NCBI RefSeq assembly: GCF_001424305.1
Contig: NZ_LMPD01000001.1
Location: forward strand, 868,001 to 932,000
DNA from: Pedobacter sp. Leaf176
GTDB taxonomy: Bacteria; Bacteroidota; Bacteroidia; Sphingobacteriales; Sphingobacteriaceae
DNA length: 64,000 bases
Direction of reading: 5' to 3'
The translations under genes were made by a program, and so were the position numbers. Below, in pieces: positions 24,661 through 33,249 of this stretch (position 1 is the first letter of the stretch; each line of letters starts with the position of its first letter). A model generated the notes under the pieces. That model did not search any database. It was given only the letters and a program-made list of their open reading frames with translations, and was not told the origin of the DNA.

Positions 24661-27600
24661 ATGATTTATTATTACTTACTGCAAGGGCGCCCGAGATACA
24701 GGACGCTTTTAAAATTCATTATGCTAATGAAACTAACCTGTATTATGGTTTTCATTACCTGTCTTAATGTTTCGGCATCGGTTTTTTCTCAGGAAAAAAT
24801 TTCTCTCGATGTAAAAAAAACGAAGTTAGCCAGGGTTTTACAGATTATAGAGCAGCAAAGCAGTTATCATTTTGTCTACAGCTCTTCTTATGTTCCTGTT
24901 AATAAGGATGTAAGTATTACCGTGACCAATATTCCGGTTACGGATGTTCTGTCTGCAATCCTTAACAGAACAAATCTAAAGTACTCCGTTTCTGATGGCG
25001 GTTTAATTGTAATCAGTAGAAACAAAGAAGTTCCGATTAGCGGGACGGTGAAAGATGCGCAGGGTGGTTCATTACCTGGCGCTTCGGTGAGGGTAAAGGG
25101 AACTGCAATAGGTACGTCAACGGATGTAAACGGAAAATTTGCTTTGAATGCGCCAGAAAATGCAGTATTGGTGGTTTCGTACGCAGGTTTTCAAACAAAA
25201 GAAATTTCAATAGGCTCTCAAACAAACTTCGACATTGTTTTAAGCGAAGACAGCAAGCAATTAACCGATGTCGTTGTAACTGCTTTAGGCATTAAGAAAG
25301 AAAGAAGAGCACTTGGCTATTCGGTTACGCAAATCGGTGGGGAAACGCTGACCCAGGCTCGAGAAAATAATATTACGAATGCTCTTGTTGGTAAAGTTGC
25401 CGGTTTGGACATTGCGGGAACATCGGGCGGTGCAGGTGCCGCAACGAATGTAACCATTCGTGGTGTCTCCAGTTTGGGTCCATCCAGTCAGCCATTGTAT
25501 GTTGTAAATGGTATCCCGATGGAAAGTGCACCTGTTGGATTTGGGAGTACAATTGGAATTGGTAATAACGGCGGGCAATATGACAATGCACCAGATTTAG
25601 GCGATGCGATAAGTAATTTAAATCCTGATGATATAGAAAGTATTTCGGTATTAAAAGGTGCTGCAGCATCTGCCTTATATGGTAACCGTGCCAAAGCAGG
25701 TGTTATCTTAATTACCACGAAAAGTGGAAAAGGGAATAGCATTGAATTTAGCAGTAATTATGTTGCTGAGCAGGTTATGGATAGAACAAACTGGCAATAT
25801 GTGTATGGTCAGGGTGTAAATGGACAAAAACCAACGACACAGCTTGCGGCTGCTTCAACAGGAAGTTCGAGCTGGGGCGCAAGGCTAGATGGTAGCAGTG
25901 TAATTCAATTTGATGGACAAAGCCGACCATATAGCGCTCAGGAAAATAACATCGAAGATTTTTACCGGACTGGCGGAAGCTGGACAAACACGCTGGCATT
26001 AAATAAAAGCTTCACCGGTGGCGTAATTCGTTTGTCCGCAAGCGATTTAACCAACAACTCAGTTGTGCCCAACTCTGGTCTCGACAGGCAGAATTTTACC
26101 TTATCAGGAACTTTCGACCCGATCAAAAACCTGGTTATAGATGCCAGGATGAATTATATTCTTGAACAGGCAAAAAATAGGCCTATGCTATCGGATGGTG
26201 CTGGCAACGCTAATTACAATGCGGCATTTTTACCAACAAGTGTTAATATTGCAACGCTTCAGCCAGGCAAAAATCCAAATGGATCTGAGCTTTCCTATAA
26301 CACAGGCAATCCCTATGCAACCAATCCATGGTTTGCCGCAAACGATTTTATCCACGATACTAAAAGGGAGCGTTTACTAAGCTCATTTAGCGCAAAATAT
26401 ACTTTTGATAATGGTTTATTCATCCAAGGTAGAGCAGGTAGAGATTCATACAATGACAGCTATATCGCTGTAACACCTTCTGGTACCGCGTATGATGCAG
26501 ATGGTGGCTATACCGAACAAAACAGTAAGTTTTCGGATATTAACATCGATGGATTAATTGGTAAATCTTTTAAAATTGATGATTTCTCGATAACGCCAAA
26601 TCTTGGAGCGAGTTATCGTCGTACAAAAAGTGAAGGCATAACCAATGGCGGGGCGTCGTTTCAAATTTTTGGGATCTATACGCTGGCTAATACAGGCGGT
26701 AAATCTGTTTCTGCTTATAAACTGGATCAGGAAACGCAATCTGTTTATGGTACTTTGGAACTTGCTTATAAAGACATTTTATATTTAACCGGTAGTGCCA
26801 GAACAGATTGGTTTTCAACATTAGCCACACCTGGAAAAGACAATAAGCTTGATGTAATTTATCCATCTGTTAGTGGTTCATTTGTATTTTCAGAATTGTG
26901 GAAACCATCCTTTTTAAGTTTCGGTAAATTAAGAGCAGGCTATGCAATGGTTGGTCAGGCAACAAACCCTTTTCAAACCCAGCTTTATTATAATTTACGC
27001 AGTGAATCCGTAAATGGTGCTCCACTTGGCAACATCGTAAACAGTTCTATCCCGAATTCATCTTTACGTGCCTCTAAAGCTACAGAGCTGGAGATTGGTA
27101 CAGAAATGAGATTTTTTGGTGATAGATTAAGTTTTGATGTTACCTGGTATAACAAAAAATCAACGGATGAAATTCTTCCGGTTCCAACTTCAACCACTAC
27201 CGGATATAGCGGTGCGGTACTAAATATCGGTAAACTTAGAAACAAGGGTGTTGAAGCCCTAATTTCAGGCGTTGTTTTAAAGGCAGACGATTTTAAATGG
27301 ACATCAAGTGTGAACGGTTCTTATAATGATAATAAAGTTTTAACACTGGCGCCTGGTACGGCCTCTCAGTTACTTGCAACTTCGAGAAGCAATGTGGGTT
27401 TCCTGCAAAATCTTGAAGGAATGGCCATTGGACAGGTTATGGCCTACGATTTTCTGTATGACGCAACTGGTAATATTGTAAAAGATACCAATGGAGCTCC
27501 GCAGAGAGGTGAACTGAAAGCTTATGGTTCTGCTTACAATAAATGGGCTGCAGGCTGGAACAATGAATTCAATTATAAAGGTGTAAACTTATCTTTCTTA

Positions 27601-28002
27601 ATAGACGGGAAATGGGGTGGAAAGATTTTCTCGGCTACAGATTACTATGGCTATATTTTTGGCTTACACCAGGCAACGCTTGAAAATCGAGATGCTTTGG
27701 GTATTAATGCTGCAAACTATTACAGTACATATGCGAATAACGTTTCTAAACAGTTTGTACAGGATGCTAGCTTCATTAAATTCAGGCAAGTAATTCTGGG
27801 TTATAACTTCCCTGCCAAAATGTTTAACAATAAGATCAAGGGCTTAAATCTAAGTTTCGTTGGGCGTAATTTATTCATTCTGATGAAGAAAACCGATAAC
27901 ATCGATCCGGAGTCGAGTTATAATGCAACCATTCCGGGTATGGAGTTGGGTGGTGTACCGCCAGTACGCACATACGGTTTAAATTTAAGTGTTAAGTTAT
28001 AA
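24661..28002 (+). CDS. SusC/RagA-type TonB receptor with STN signalling domain
   Basis: 1113 residues. Signal segment to about residue 44 (VSASVFSQ), then an STN domain about 46-118 (LDVKKTKLARVLQIIEQQSSYHFVYSSSYV), a carboxypeptidase-regulatory-like domain about 125-205 (ISGTVKDAQGGSLPGASVRVKGT), TonB-box-like VVVTALG, a plug (NALVGKVAGLDIAGTSGGAGAATNVTIRG, SVLKGAAASALYGNRAKAGVILITTKSG) and a beta-barrel. The STN domain is the contact for FecR, so ligand binding is signalled to the ECF sigma factor. No carbohydrate-active enzyme lies in this locus, so the ligand may be a peptide, glycoprotein or glycan handled elsewhere. Confidence 0.95.
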   Translation: MIYYYLLQGRPRYRTLLKFIMLMKLTCIMVFITCLNVSASVFSQEKISLDVKKTKLARVLQIIEQQSSYHFVYSSSYVPVNKDVSITVTNIPVTDVLSAILNRTNLKYSVSDGGLIVISRNKEVPISGTVKDAQGGSLPGASVRVKGTAIGTSTDVNGKFALNAPENAVLVVSYAGFQTKEISIGSQTNFDIVLSEDSKQLTDVVVTALGIKKERRALGYSVTQIGGETLTQARENNITNALVGKVAGLDIAGTSGGAGAATNVTIRGVSSLGPSSQPLYVVNGIPMESAPVGFGSTIGIGNNGGQYDNAPDLGDAISNLNPDDIESISVLKGAAASALYGNRAKAGVILITTKSGKGNSIEFSSNYVAEQVMDRTNWQYVYGQGVNGQKPTTQLAAASTGSSSWGARLDGSSVIQFDGQSRPYSAQENNIEDFYRTGGSWTNTLALNKSFTGGVIRLSASDLTNNSVVPNSGLDRQNFTLSGTFDPIKNLVIDARMNYILEQAKNRPMLSDGAGNANYNAAFLPTSVNIATLQPGKNPNGSELSYNTGNPYATNPWFAANDFIHDTKRERLLSSFSAKYTFDNGLFIQGRAGRDSYNDSYIAVTPSGTAYDADGGYTEQNSKFSDINIDGLIGKSFKIDDFSITPNLGASYRRTKSEGITNGGASFQIFGIYTLANTGGKSVSAYKLDQETQSVYGTLELAYKDILYLTGSARTDWFSTLATPGKDNKLDVIYPSVSGSFVFSELWKPSFLSFGKLRAGYAMVGQATNPFQTQLYYNLRSESVNGAPLGNIVNSSIPNSSLRASKATELEIGTEMRFFGDRLSFDVTWYNKKSTDEILPVPTSTTTGYSGAVLNIGKLRNKGVEALISGVVLKADDFKWTSSVNGSYNDNKVLTLAPGTASQLLATSRSNVGFLQNLEGMAIGQVMAYDFLYDATGNIVKDTNGAPQRGELKAYGSAYNKWAAGWNNEFNYKGVNLSFLIDGKWGGKIFSATDYYGYIFGLHQATLENRDALGINAANYYSTYANNVSKQFVQDASFIKFRQVILGYNFPAKMFNNKIKGLNLSFVGRNLFILMKKTDNIDPESSYNATIPGMELGGVPPVRTYGLNLSVKL

Positions 28003-28021
28003 TCCTTTAAACGAATTGAAA

Positions 28022-29602
28022 ATGAAAACGATCATAAAATTACATATACCACTTTTATTGTCTGGTTTAATACTGATATGCGGGTGTACCAAAGATTTCG
28101 AAAAAATAAATACCGACCCATTATCTGTAAGTCAGGAACAAAACAATCCTAATTACTTATTATCCACAGCACAACTAACCTATACGGGCAGCACCGATTT
28201 TGCATACGAAACCTGGAGAGGGAATTTAATTTATGCCGCTACGATGATGCAGGGTATGTCGTCCGTAATAAGTTACTGGGCTGGTGATAAGTATATGTTA
28301 AATGAAGGCTATACCGCTGCTTACTGGGAAAAAGCATATCCCGACCAAGTTAAATATGCTGTTGATTTAGTAGAATCGACCAGAGGCAAAGTGCAGTATA
28401 ACAATATTCATCAGATGGGTAGAATCTGGAAAGCCTTAATTTTCGAAAGGTTAACAGATTTGTATGGCGATATTCCATATTCTGATGCAGGAAAGGGTTA
28501 CTATTCTGCAATTCTTTATCCGAAATACGACACACAACAGGCGATATATACCGATTTGCTTAAGGAAGTTGATGAGGCTTCTACGGCTTTAAATGGATCT
28601 GGAGATGCTGTTATCGGCGATTTGGTTTTCGCAGGCGATGTTGCGAAGTGGAAACGTTTTGGCAACAGTTTAATGTTGCGCATGGCGATGAGGTTAACAA
28701 AGGCCGATGCAACCTTAGCGCAAACCTACATCACAAAAGCGGTAGGTAAAACGATGACAGGCGATGCAGATAACGCATTTTTTAAGCATGACAGCAATGG
28801 TGGCCGTGTTACTCAAAACAGAAATGCACAGGTTTTGCTTGGTGATGGTGGTCAGGAAAATTACTATACAAGATGGAGTAATACTTTTATTAATTACCTA
28901 AAAGCAAATAACGACCCTCGTTTAGGGAAAGTAGCGGTAACCAAATTATATTTAACAGATGTTGTTAAAACTCAAAACCCGGCATATATAACAACGGCTT
29001 CTGTACAGAAAGGAATGCCAAATGGTAAAGATTTAAGCGGTATTGCAGGTAGAGATGTTCGTCAGGATGCTTCCTATACAGATTTTACTGACTATTCATC
29101 GCCACATCCAGGTATGCTAAAGAGAGATGGAAATACCTTTATTTTAACCTATGCAGAATCGGAATTATTATGGGCCGAGGCCGCTCAACGTTTTAATATC
29201 GGCGGCTCTGCTGCGTCGCACTATAATGCAGGCGTAACATCAGCAATGACTTTTCTCTCGCAATACGATGCGAACATGGCGGTAAGCGCAAGCGATGCAG
29301 CAACCTATTTAGCTGCGCATCCGTATGTAGCTGCAAATGGTTTGGATATGATTGCAACGCAATATTGGGCACATACAATAACCATGTTGGATTTTTACGA
29401 AACCTGGGCCAATTGGAGAAGAACTGGCTTGCCCGCATTGGTGCCGATAATCTATCCTAATACAAACACAGGTGGTTCTATTCCTCGTCGTTTCCCTTAT
29501 CCGCTAGGTGAGGGCGTATCAAATGCGGCAAATTACAAAGCGGCTTCGGCTGCTGTTCCGGGGGGAGATAAACTGGTAGGCAGAGTTTGGTGGGATAAGT
29601 AA
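28022..29602 (+). CDS. SusD/RagB-family lipoprotein (SusD-like_2 type)
   Basis: 526 residues from the ATG of MKTIIKLHIP; the frame opens at 27989, inside susC, but that adds 11 residues ahead of a clean lipoprotein signal (LSGLILICGCTKDFEKINTDP, lipid Cys at about 22). The NPNYLLSTAQLTYTGSTDFAYETWRGNLIYAATMMQ stretch and FERLTDLYGDIPYSDAGKG are typical of the SusD-like_2 branch. It should cap the STN-type SusC. 19 bp separate the two genes. The substrate is not indicated. Confidence 0.93.
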   Translation: MKTIIKLHIPLLLSGLILICGCTKDFEKINTDPLSVSQEQNNPNYLLSTAQLTYTGSTDFAYETWRGNLIYAATMMQGMSSVISYWAGDKYMLNEGYTAAYWEKAYPDQVKYAVDLVESTRGKVQYNNIHQMGRIWKALIFERLTDLYGDIPYSDAGKGYYSAILYPKYDTQQAIYTDLLKEVDEASTALNGSGDAVIGDLVFAGDVAKWKRFGNSLMLRMAMRLTKADATLAQTYITKAVGKTMTGDADNAFFKHDSNGGRVTQNRNAQVLLGDGGQENYYTRWSNTFINYLKANNDPRLGKVAVTKLYLTDVVKTQNPAYITTASVQKGMPNGKDLSGIAGRDVRQDASYTDFTDYSSPHPGMLKRDGNTFILTYAESELLWAEAAQRFNIGGSAASHYNAGVTSAMTFLSQYDANMAVSASDAATYLAAHPYVAANGLDMIATQYWAHTITMLDFYETWANWRRTGLPALVPIIYPNTNTGGSIPRRFPYPLGEGVSNAANYKAASAAVPGGDKLVGRVWWDK

Positions 29603-29622
29603 GCCTCTAAATTAATATTTCT

Positions 29623-29656
29623 AATGGCATCGCGATTTGCGATGCCATTTTTTTAT
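29623..29656 (+). terminator. rho-independent terminator after the second susD
   Basis: AATGGCATCGC (29623-29633) pairs perfectly with GCGATGCCATT (29639-29649) around loop GATTT, followed by a run of T. Strong end to the ECF-controlled SusCD transcript. Confidence 0.88.
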
Positions 29657-29725
29657 GGTAACATTTTCAATGTTTTTTTGATTAGCAAAGCTTAAATTGG
29701 ATATTTATGCACCAAACCAAAATAA

Positions 29726-31285
29726 ATGAAATCTAAACTTTTACTATCTGCTTTCTTCTTAGGAAGCTTTTTTGCGAATGCTCAACAAGTACAAAGGCGC
29801 ACACCGGCCAAAGAAACTACAACAACCTCTCAGGTAACAATCAAAGAAGAACCAAAACCCAGCGGTAATGAACGCACAATAAAGGTTGAAAGTTCGGTTA
29901 TTACCAACCATACCGTCAACATCGATGGCAAATCGGTCGCATACAAAGCTACAACTGGAACCTTGCCGGTTTGGGATGAAGACGGAAAAGCGATTGCTGG
30001 TTTGTTTTACACCTACTACGAGAGAACTGATGTTCAAAATAAAGATAAACGTCCCTTAGTAATTTCATTTAATGGTGGTCCTGGTTCAGCTTCAGTTTGG
30101 ATGCACATTGCCTATACTGGTCCGGTTGTTTTAAATATTGATGATGAAGGCTATCCTGTTCAGCCTTATGGTTACAAAGAAAATCCCTATTCGATTCTGG
30201 ATGTTGCAGATATTATTTATATCGACCCGGTAAATACTGGTTATTCGAGAGCCATTAGTAAAGATATTCCGACAAATAAATTTTTTGGCGTCAGAGCAGA
30301 TATCAAGTATTTGGCGGAATGGATTAATACGTTCGTGACGAGGAATAATCGATGGGCTTCGCCAAAATTTTTAATTGGCGAAAGTTATGGTACAACGCGT
30401 GTTTCGGGGCTGGCTCTGGAATTACAGAACAGTCAGTGGATGTATTTAAATGGTGTTGTCTTAGTATCGCCTACAGAACTTGGTATCGAAAGAAGCGGTC
30501 CGGTTGATGCAGCTTTACGTTTGCCTTATTTCGCTGCTACGGCCTGGTACCACAAAGCCTTAGCTGCAGATTTACAAGCCAAAGATTTAACTGCAATGTT
30601 GCCTGAAGTAGAAAGCTTTACCATAAATGAGGTCATTCCTGCAATTTCTCAAGGCGGCATGTTAGCTGCGGAAAAGAAAAAAGCAATTGCGGTAAAAATG
30701 GCTCGTTACTCCGGAATCTCTGAAAAAGTATTTTTAGACTATAACCTCAACGTTCCCACCGATTTCTTTTGGAAAGAACTACTAAGAGATAAAGGATTCA
30801 CCGTTGGTCGCCTGGATTCCCGCTACAAAGGAATCGATAAAATGGGTGCTGGTGAATCGCCGGATTATAATGCCGAATTAACTTCCTGGTTGCACTCTTT
30901 TACACCTGCAATTAATATGTACATCAGAAATGAATTGAATTACAAAACTGATTTAAAATATAATATGTTTGGTTCTGTTTATCCCTGGGATAATTCAGGA
31001 GATAAAACAGGTGATAACTTAAGACAGGCGATGGCGCAAAACCCATACCTTCATTTATTGGTTCAATCCGGTTATTACGATGGTGCCTGCGATTATTTCA
31101 ATGCTAAATACAGCATGTGGCAATTAGATGCTGCGGGTAAACTTCAGGATAGAATGACCTGGGAAGGTTACCGCAGCGGGCACATGATGTACCTGCGTAA
31201 AGACGATTTGAAAACTGCAAATAACCACATCCGGGAATTTATCAAAAAAGCGATGCCTGGAGCTGGAGTTCCAGCTAAATTCTGA
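29726..31285 (+). CDS. S10-family serine carboxypeptidase-like protein, exported
   Basis: 519 residues with a signal peptide ending SFFANAQ (about 20) and a Thr/Lys/Pro-rich linker to about 50. The S10 oxyanion motif FNGGPGSASVW is at about 115-125; the nucleophile Ser220 lies in FLIGESYGTTRVSG; the Asp is in YYDGACDYFNAKYSM and the His in GYRSGHMMYLRKDD. Bacterial S10 proteins remove C-terminal residues from peptides. It follows the SusCD pair but behind a strong terminator, so a functional link (peptide uptake) is only suggestive. Confidence 0.9.
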   Translation: MKSKLLLSAFFLGSFFANAQQVQRRTPAKETTTTSQVTIKEEPKPSGNERTIKVESSVITNHTVNIDGKSVAYKATTGTLPVWDEDGKAIAGLFYTYYERTDVQNKDKRPLVISFNGGPGSASVWMHIAYTGPVVLNIDDEGYPVQPYGYKENPYSILDVADIIYIDPVNTGYSRAISKDIPTNKFFGVRADIKYLAEWINTFVTRNNRWASPKFLIGESYGTTRVSGLALELQNSQWMYLNGVVLVSPTELGIERSGPVDAALRLPYFAATAWYHKALAADLQAKDLTAMLPEVESFTINEVIPAISQGGMLAAEKKKAIAVKMARYSGISEKVFLDYNLNVPTDFFWKELLRDKGFTVGRLDSRYKGIDKMGAGESPDYNAELTSWLHSFTPAINMYIRNELNYKTDLKYNMFGSVYPWDNSGDKTGDNLRQAMAQNPYLHLLVQSGYYDGACDYFNAKYSMWQLDAAGKLQDRMTWEGYRSGHMMYLRKDDLKTANNHIREFIKKAMPGAGVPAKF

Positions 31286-31318
31286 CAAAATTTGTAAATC
31301 AACTTTTGGAATAAATCG

Positions 31319-31345
31319 AGCTGGCAATTTGTCAGCTTTTTTTTT
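31319..31345 (+). terminator. terminator after the S10 carboxypeptidase gene
   Basis: AGCTGGCA (31319-31326) pairs with TGTCAGCT (31330-31337) with one G-U, followed directly by a run of nine T. Confidence 0.8.
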
Positions 31346-31473
31346 GGAGGTTTGTAAAAATTGGAATGGCAAATTGCCCAAAGGCAGCCCGGAGAAGGTT
31401 GAGGTTTTATGCGGCATTAAATAATTTTAAGTGTTAAAAGAACACTAACTGTAACAAACTAAAAATAAATACT

Positions 31474-31481
31474 TATTTTTG
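31474..31481 (+). promoter_or_regulatory. Bacteroidota -7 element of accA
   Basis: TATTTTTG matches TAnnTTTG and lies 10 bp before the accA ATG, so the leader is only a few bases long. Confidence 0.55.
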
Positions 31482-31491
31482 TTGTCCAATT

Positions 31492-32454
31492 ATGCAGCAA
31501 ATAAAAACATCATTCGATTTTGAAAAACCTATTGCAGATTTAGTTCAGCAGATAGAAAAGGTTAAACAAGTTGCGGAAAAGACGAAGGTAGATATGTCTG
31601 CTACTTTAGACGAACTTGATGTCAAATTAAATGACACCACAAATAATTTATATAAAAACTTAACCGGTTGGAATAAGGTTCAAATGAGCCGCCATCCAGA
31701 CAGACCGCAAACACTTGATTACATCAATATGATCTGTGATGATTTTATTGAGTTGCATGGCGACAGAACGGTTAAAGATGATAAAGCAATCATTGGTGGT
31801 TTTGCAACCATCAACGGTCAAACGGTAATGGTTATTGGTCATCAGAAAGGAAAGAACACCAAAGAGCGTCAATACCGCAATTTTGGTATGGCAAACCCTG
31901 AAGGTTACCGCAAGGCTTTGCGTTTAATGCGCCTGGCGGAAAAATTTAATAAACCTGTGGTATCTTTCATCGATACGATGGGTGCTTACCCAGGCCTGGA
32001 AGCGGAGGAACGCGGACAAGGTGAAGCCATCGCCCGGAATTTACTCGAAATGTCAGTTTTACGAGTGCCAATTATCTGTGTTGTTGTGGGTGAAGGCGCC
32101 TCCGGAGGTGCTTTAGGTATTGGTATTGGTGATAAGGTTTACATGCTGGAACACACCTGGTATTCCGTTATCTCACCTGAATCCTGCTCTTCTATTTTGT
32201 GGAGAAGCTGGGATTTTAAAGAGAAAGCAGCAGAATGCTTAAAACTAACTTCAGATGATATGTTTGGTAACAAGCTTATCGATGGGATTATCCCTGAACC
32301 ACTTGGTGGTGCTCATCAGGATCCTGAATTAATGGGGCAAACCTTGAAAGATTATATTTTAAAAGATTTGGCTTCATTAGGGAAGATAAAAACAGAAAAG
32401 CTTATCGAACAAAGAATTGATAAATTTTGTGCGATGGGTGTTGTAAACGAATAG
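31492..32454 (+). CDS. accA: acetyl-CoA carboxylase carboxyltransferase subunit alpha
   Basis: 320 residues. The protein carries the standard AccA blocks: [15 protein letters not shown] at the N-terminus, [93 protein letters not shown] and [31 protein letters not shown]. It transfers the carboxyl group from biotin to acetyl-CoA with AccD, giving malonyl-CoA for fatty acid synthesis. Single gene here, with its own promoter and terminator. Confidence 0.97.
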   Translation: MQQIKTSFDFEKPIADLVQQIEKVKQVAEKTKVDMSATLDELDVKLNDTTNNLYKNLTGWNKVQMSRHPDRPQTLDYINMICDDFIELHGDRTVKDDKAIIGGFATINGQTVMVIGHQKGKNTKERQYRNFGMANPEGYRKALRLMRLAEKFNKPVVSFIDTMGAYPGLEAEERGQGEAIARNLLEMSVLRVPIICVVVGEGASGGALGIGIGDKVYMLEHTWYSVISPESCSSILWRSWDFKEKAAECLKLTSDDMFGNKLIDGIIPEPLGGAHQDPELMGQTLKDYILKDLASLGKIKTEKLIEQRIDKFCAMGVVNE

Positions 32455-32474
32455 GATTAATTTTTGATATTTAG

Positions 32475-32507
32475 AAATCCTGCTTGTTAACTCAAGCGGG
32501 ATTTTTT
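32475..32507 (+). terminator. terminator after accA
   Basis: AAATCCTGCTTG (32475-32486) pairs with CAAGCGGGATTT (32493-32504) with one wobble pair, followed by TTT. Confidence 0.8.
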
Positions 32508-32524
32508 GTTGGTCTTTAGCGCTT

Positions 32525-32545
32525 CCGCTCGTTTTTAACGAGCGG
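32525..32545. repeat. REP-like palindrome 1
   Basis: CCGCTCGTT, loop TTT, AACGAGCGG: a perfect 9-bp stem. One of three copies around a decayed RAYT transposase gene. Confidence 0.8.
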
Positions 32546-32606
32546 ATAAATAGCTAATCGTATTTTACGATACTAATAGGAACTGTAGAGCTCTACTTTT
32601 AAGTAG

Positions 32607-33073
32607 TTAGCACTTCCGCTCGTTTTTAACAAGAGGGTTAGTAATAATTTGTATTTTACGAATATTATAAACATCTAATAATTCGACTTCTAAGATTCCC
32701 GATAAACTACCATAATTTGAAGCAGAACTATACAAATAATGCTCAGGTTCAGAAACTATACCTGCCCTAATTAACAACCATTTTTTTCTGCTCTCATTGC
32801 TTTCTCTAATTAATAATTTATTTGTGAACTTTTTGAAATCCCTCACGATTTCAAAAAGTTTTAGATTTCCTTCAGCAGAGGCAATTAAGTGAATATGATT
32901 TGTCATTAAGCAAAAGCGTAAAGTCTCATTCCCGTGTTTTGTTGACAGTATTCTAGAGAATCGATGATGATTTCTTTATAGGAGTGACGGGTAAATATAT
33001 CTATCTAATCCACGATTGTGGAAGTAAGGAAGTATATTCCCTCAGGATTGGTCGCTTTATATTGATCTGACAT
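32607..33073 (-). pseudogene. decayed RAYT (REP-associated tyrosine transposase, IS200-like)
   Basis: Reading from ATG at 33073 gives MSDQYKATNPEGIYFLTSTIVD, then a TAG where the family has Trp, then IDIFTRHSYKEIIIDSLEYC, and LYAF, after which a one-base deletion shifts the frame into CLMTNHIHLIASAEG, the HxH metal-binding motif of Y1 transposases. Further on, about 50 residues that should include the catalytic Tyr region are missing between ESRKKWLL and EPEHYLYSSASNYG. So there are three lesions: nonsense, frameshift and internal deletion. The surviving open part is 32607-32906. REP-like palindromes sit on both sides, as expected for a RAYT locus. Confidence 0.85.
32616..32636. repeat. REP-like palindrome 2 (imperfect)
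   Basis: CCGCTCGTT, TTT, AACAAGAGG: same left arm as copy 1 with two changes in the right arm, preceded by the same ACTTCCGCTC context. It lies at the 3' end of the RAYT relic. Confidence 0.65.
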
Positions 33074-33129
33074 AAGTTAAATATAACAGATAATTATTTT
33101 TCTTGCGACCTGGTCGCTAAGTTATTAGT

Positions 33130-33150
33130 GCACTCGTTAAAAACGAGCGC
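33130..33150. repeat. REP-like palindrome 3, inverted orientation
   Basis: GCACTCGTT, AAA, AACGAGCGC, the same hairpin in opposite orientation, about 60 bp upstream of the RAYT relic start. Confidence 0.7.
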
Positions 33151-33197
33151 AAACAAATTTCAGGAGACTTTCAAGACTTCGCAAGTCAGTTCTAAAC

Positions 33198-33232
33198 AAA
33201 AAAGCAGCTACAAATTAATGCAGCTGCTTTTT
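33198..33232 (-). terminator. terminator of the first DUF2723 gene
   Basis: AAAAAGCAGCT and AGCTGCTTTTT pair just after the minus-strand stop at 33250, with A/T runs on both sides, so it can work in both directions. Confidence 0.75.
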
Positions 33233-33249
33233 GAAATCTTTAATCTGGA

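Noticed and set aside
29726..31285. S10 gene as part of the sigma/FecR SusCD operon
   Set aside because: A perfect 11-bp terminator hairpin with a T-run separates it from susD, so I treat it as an independent gene.
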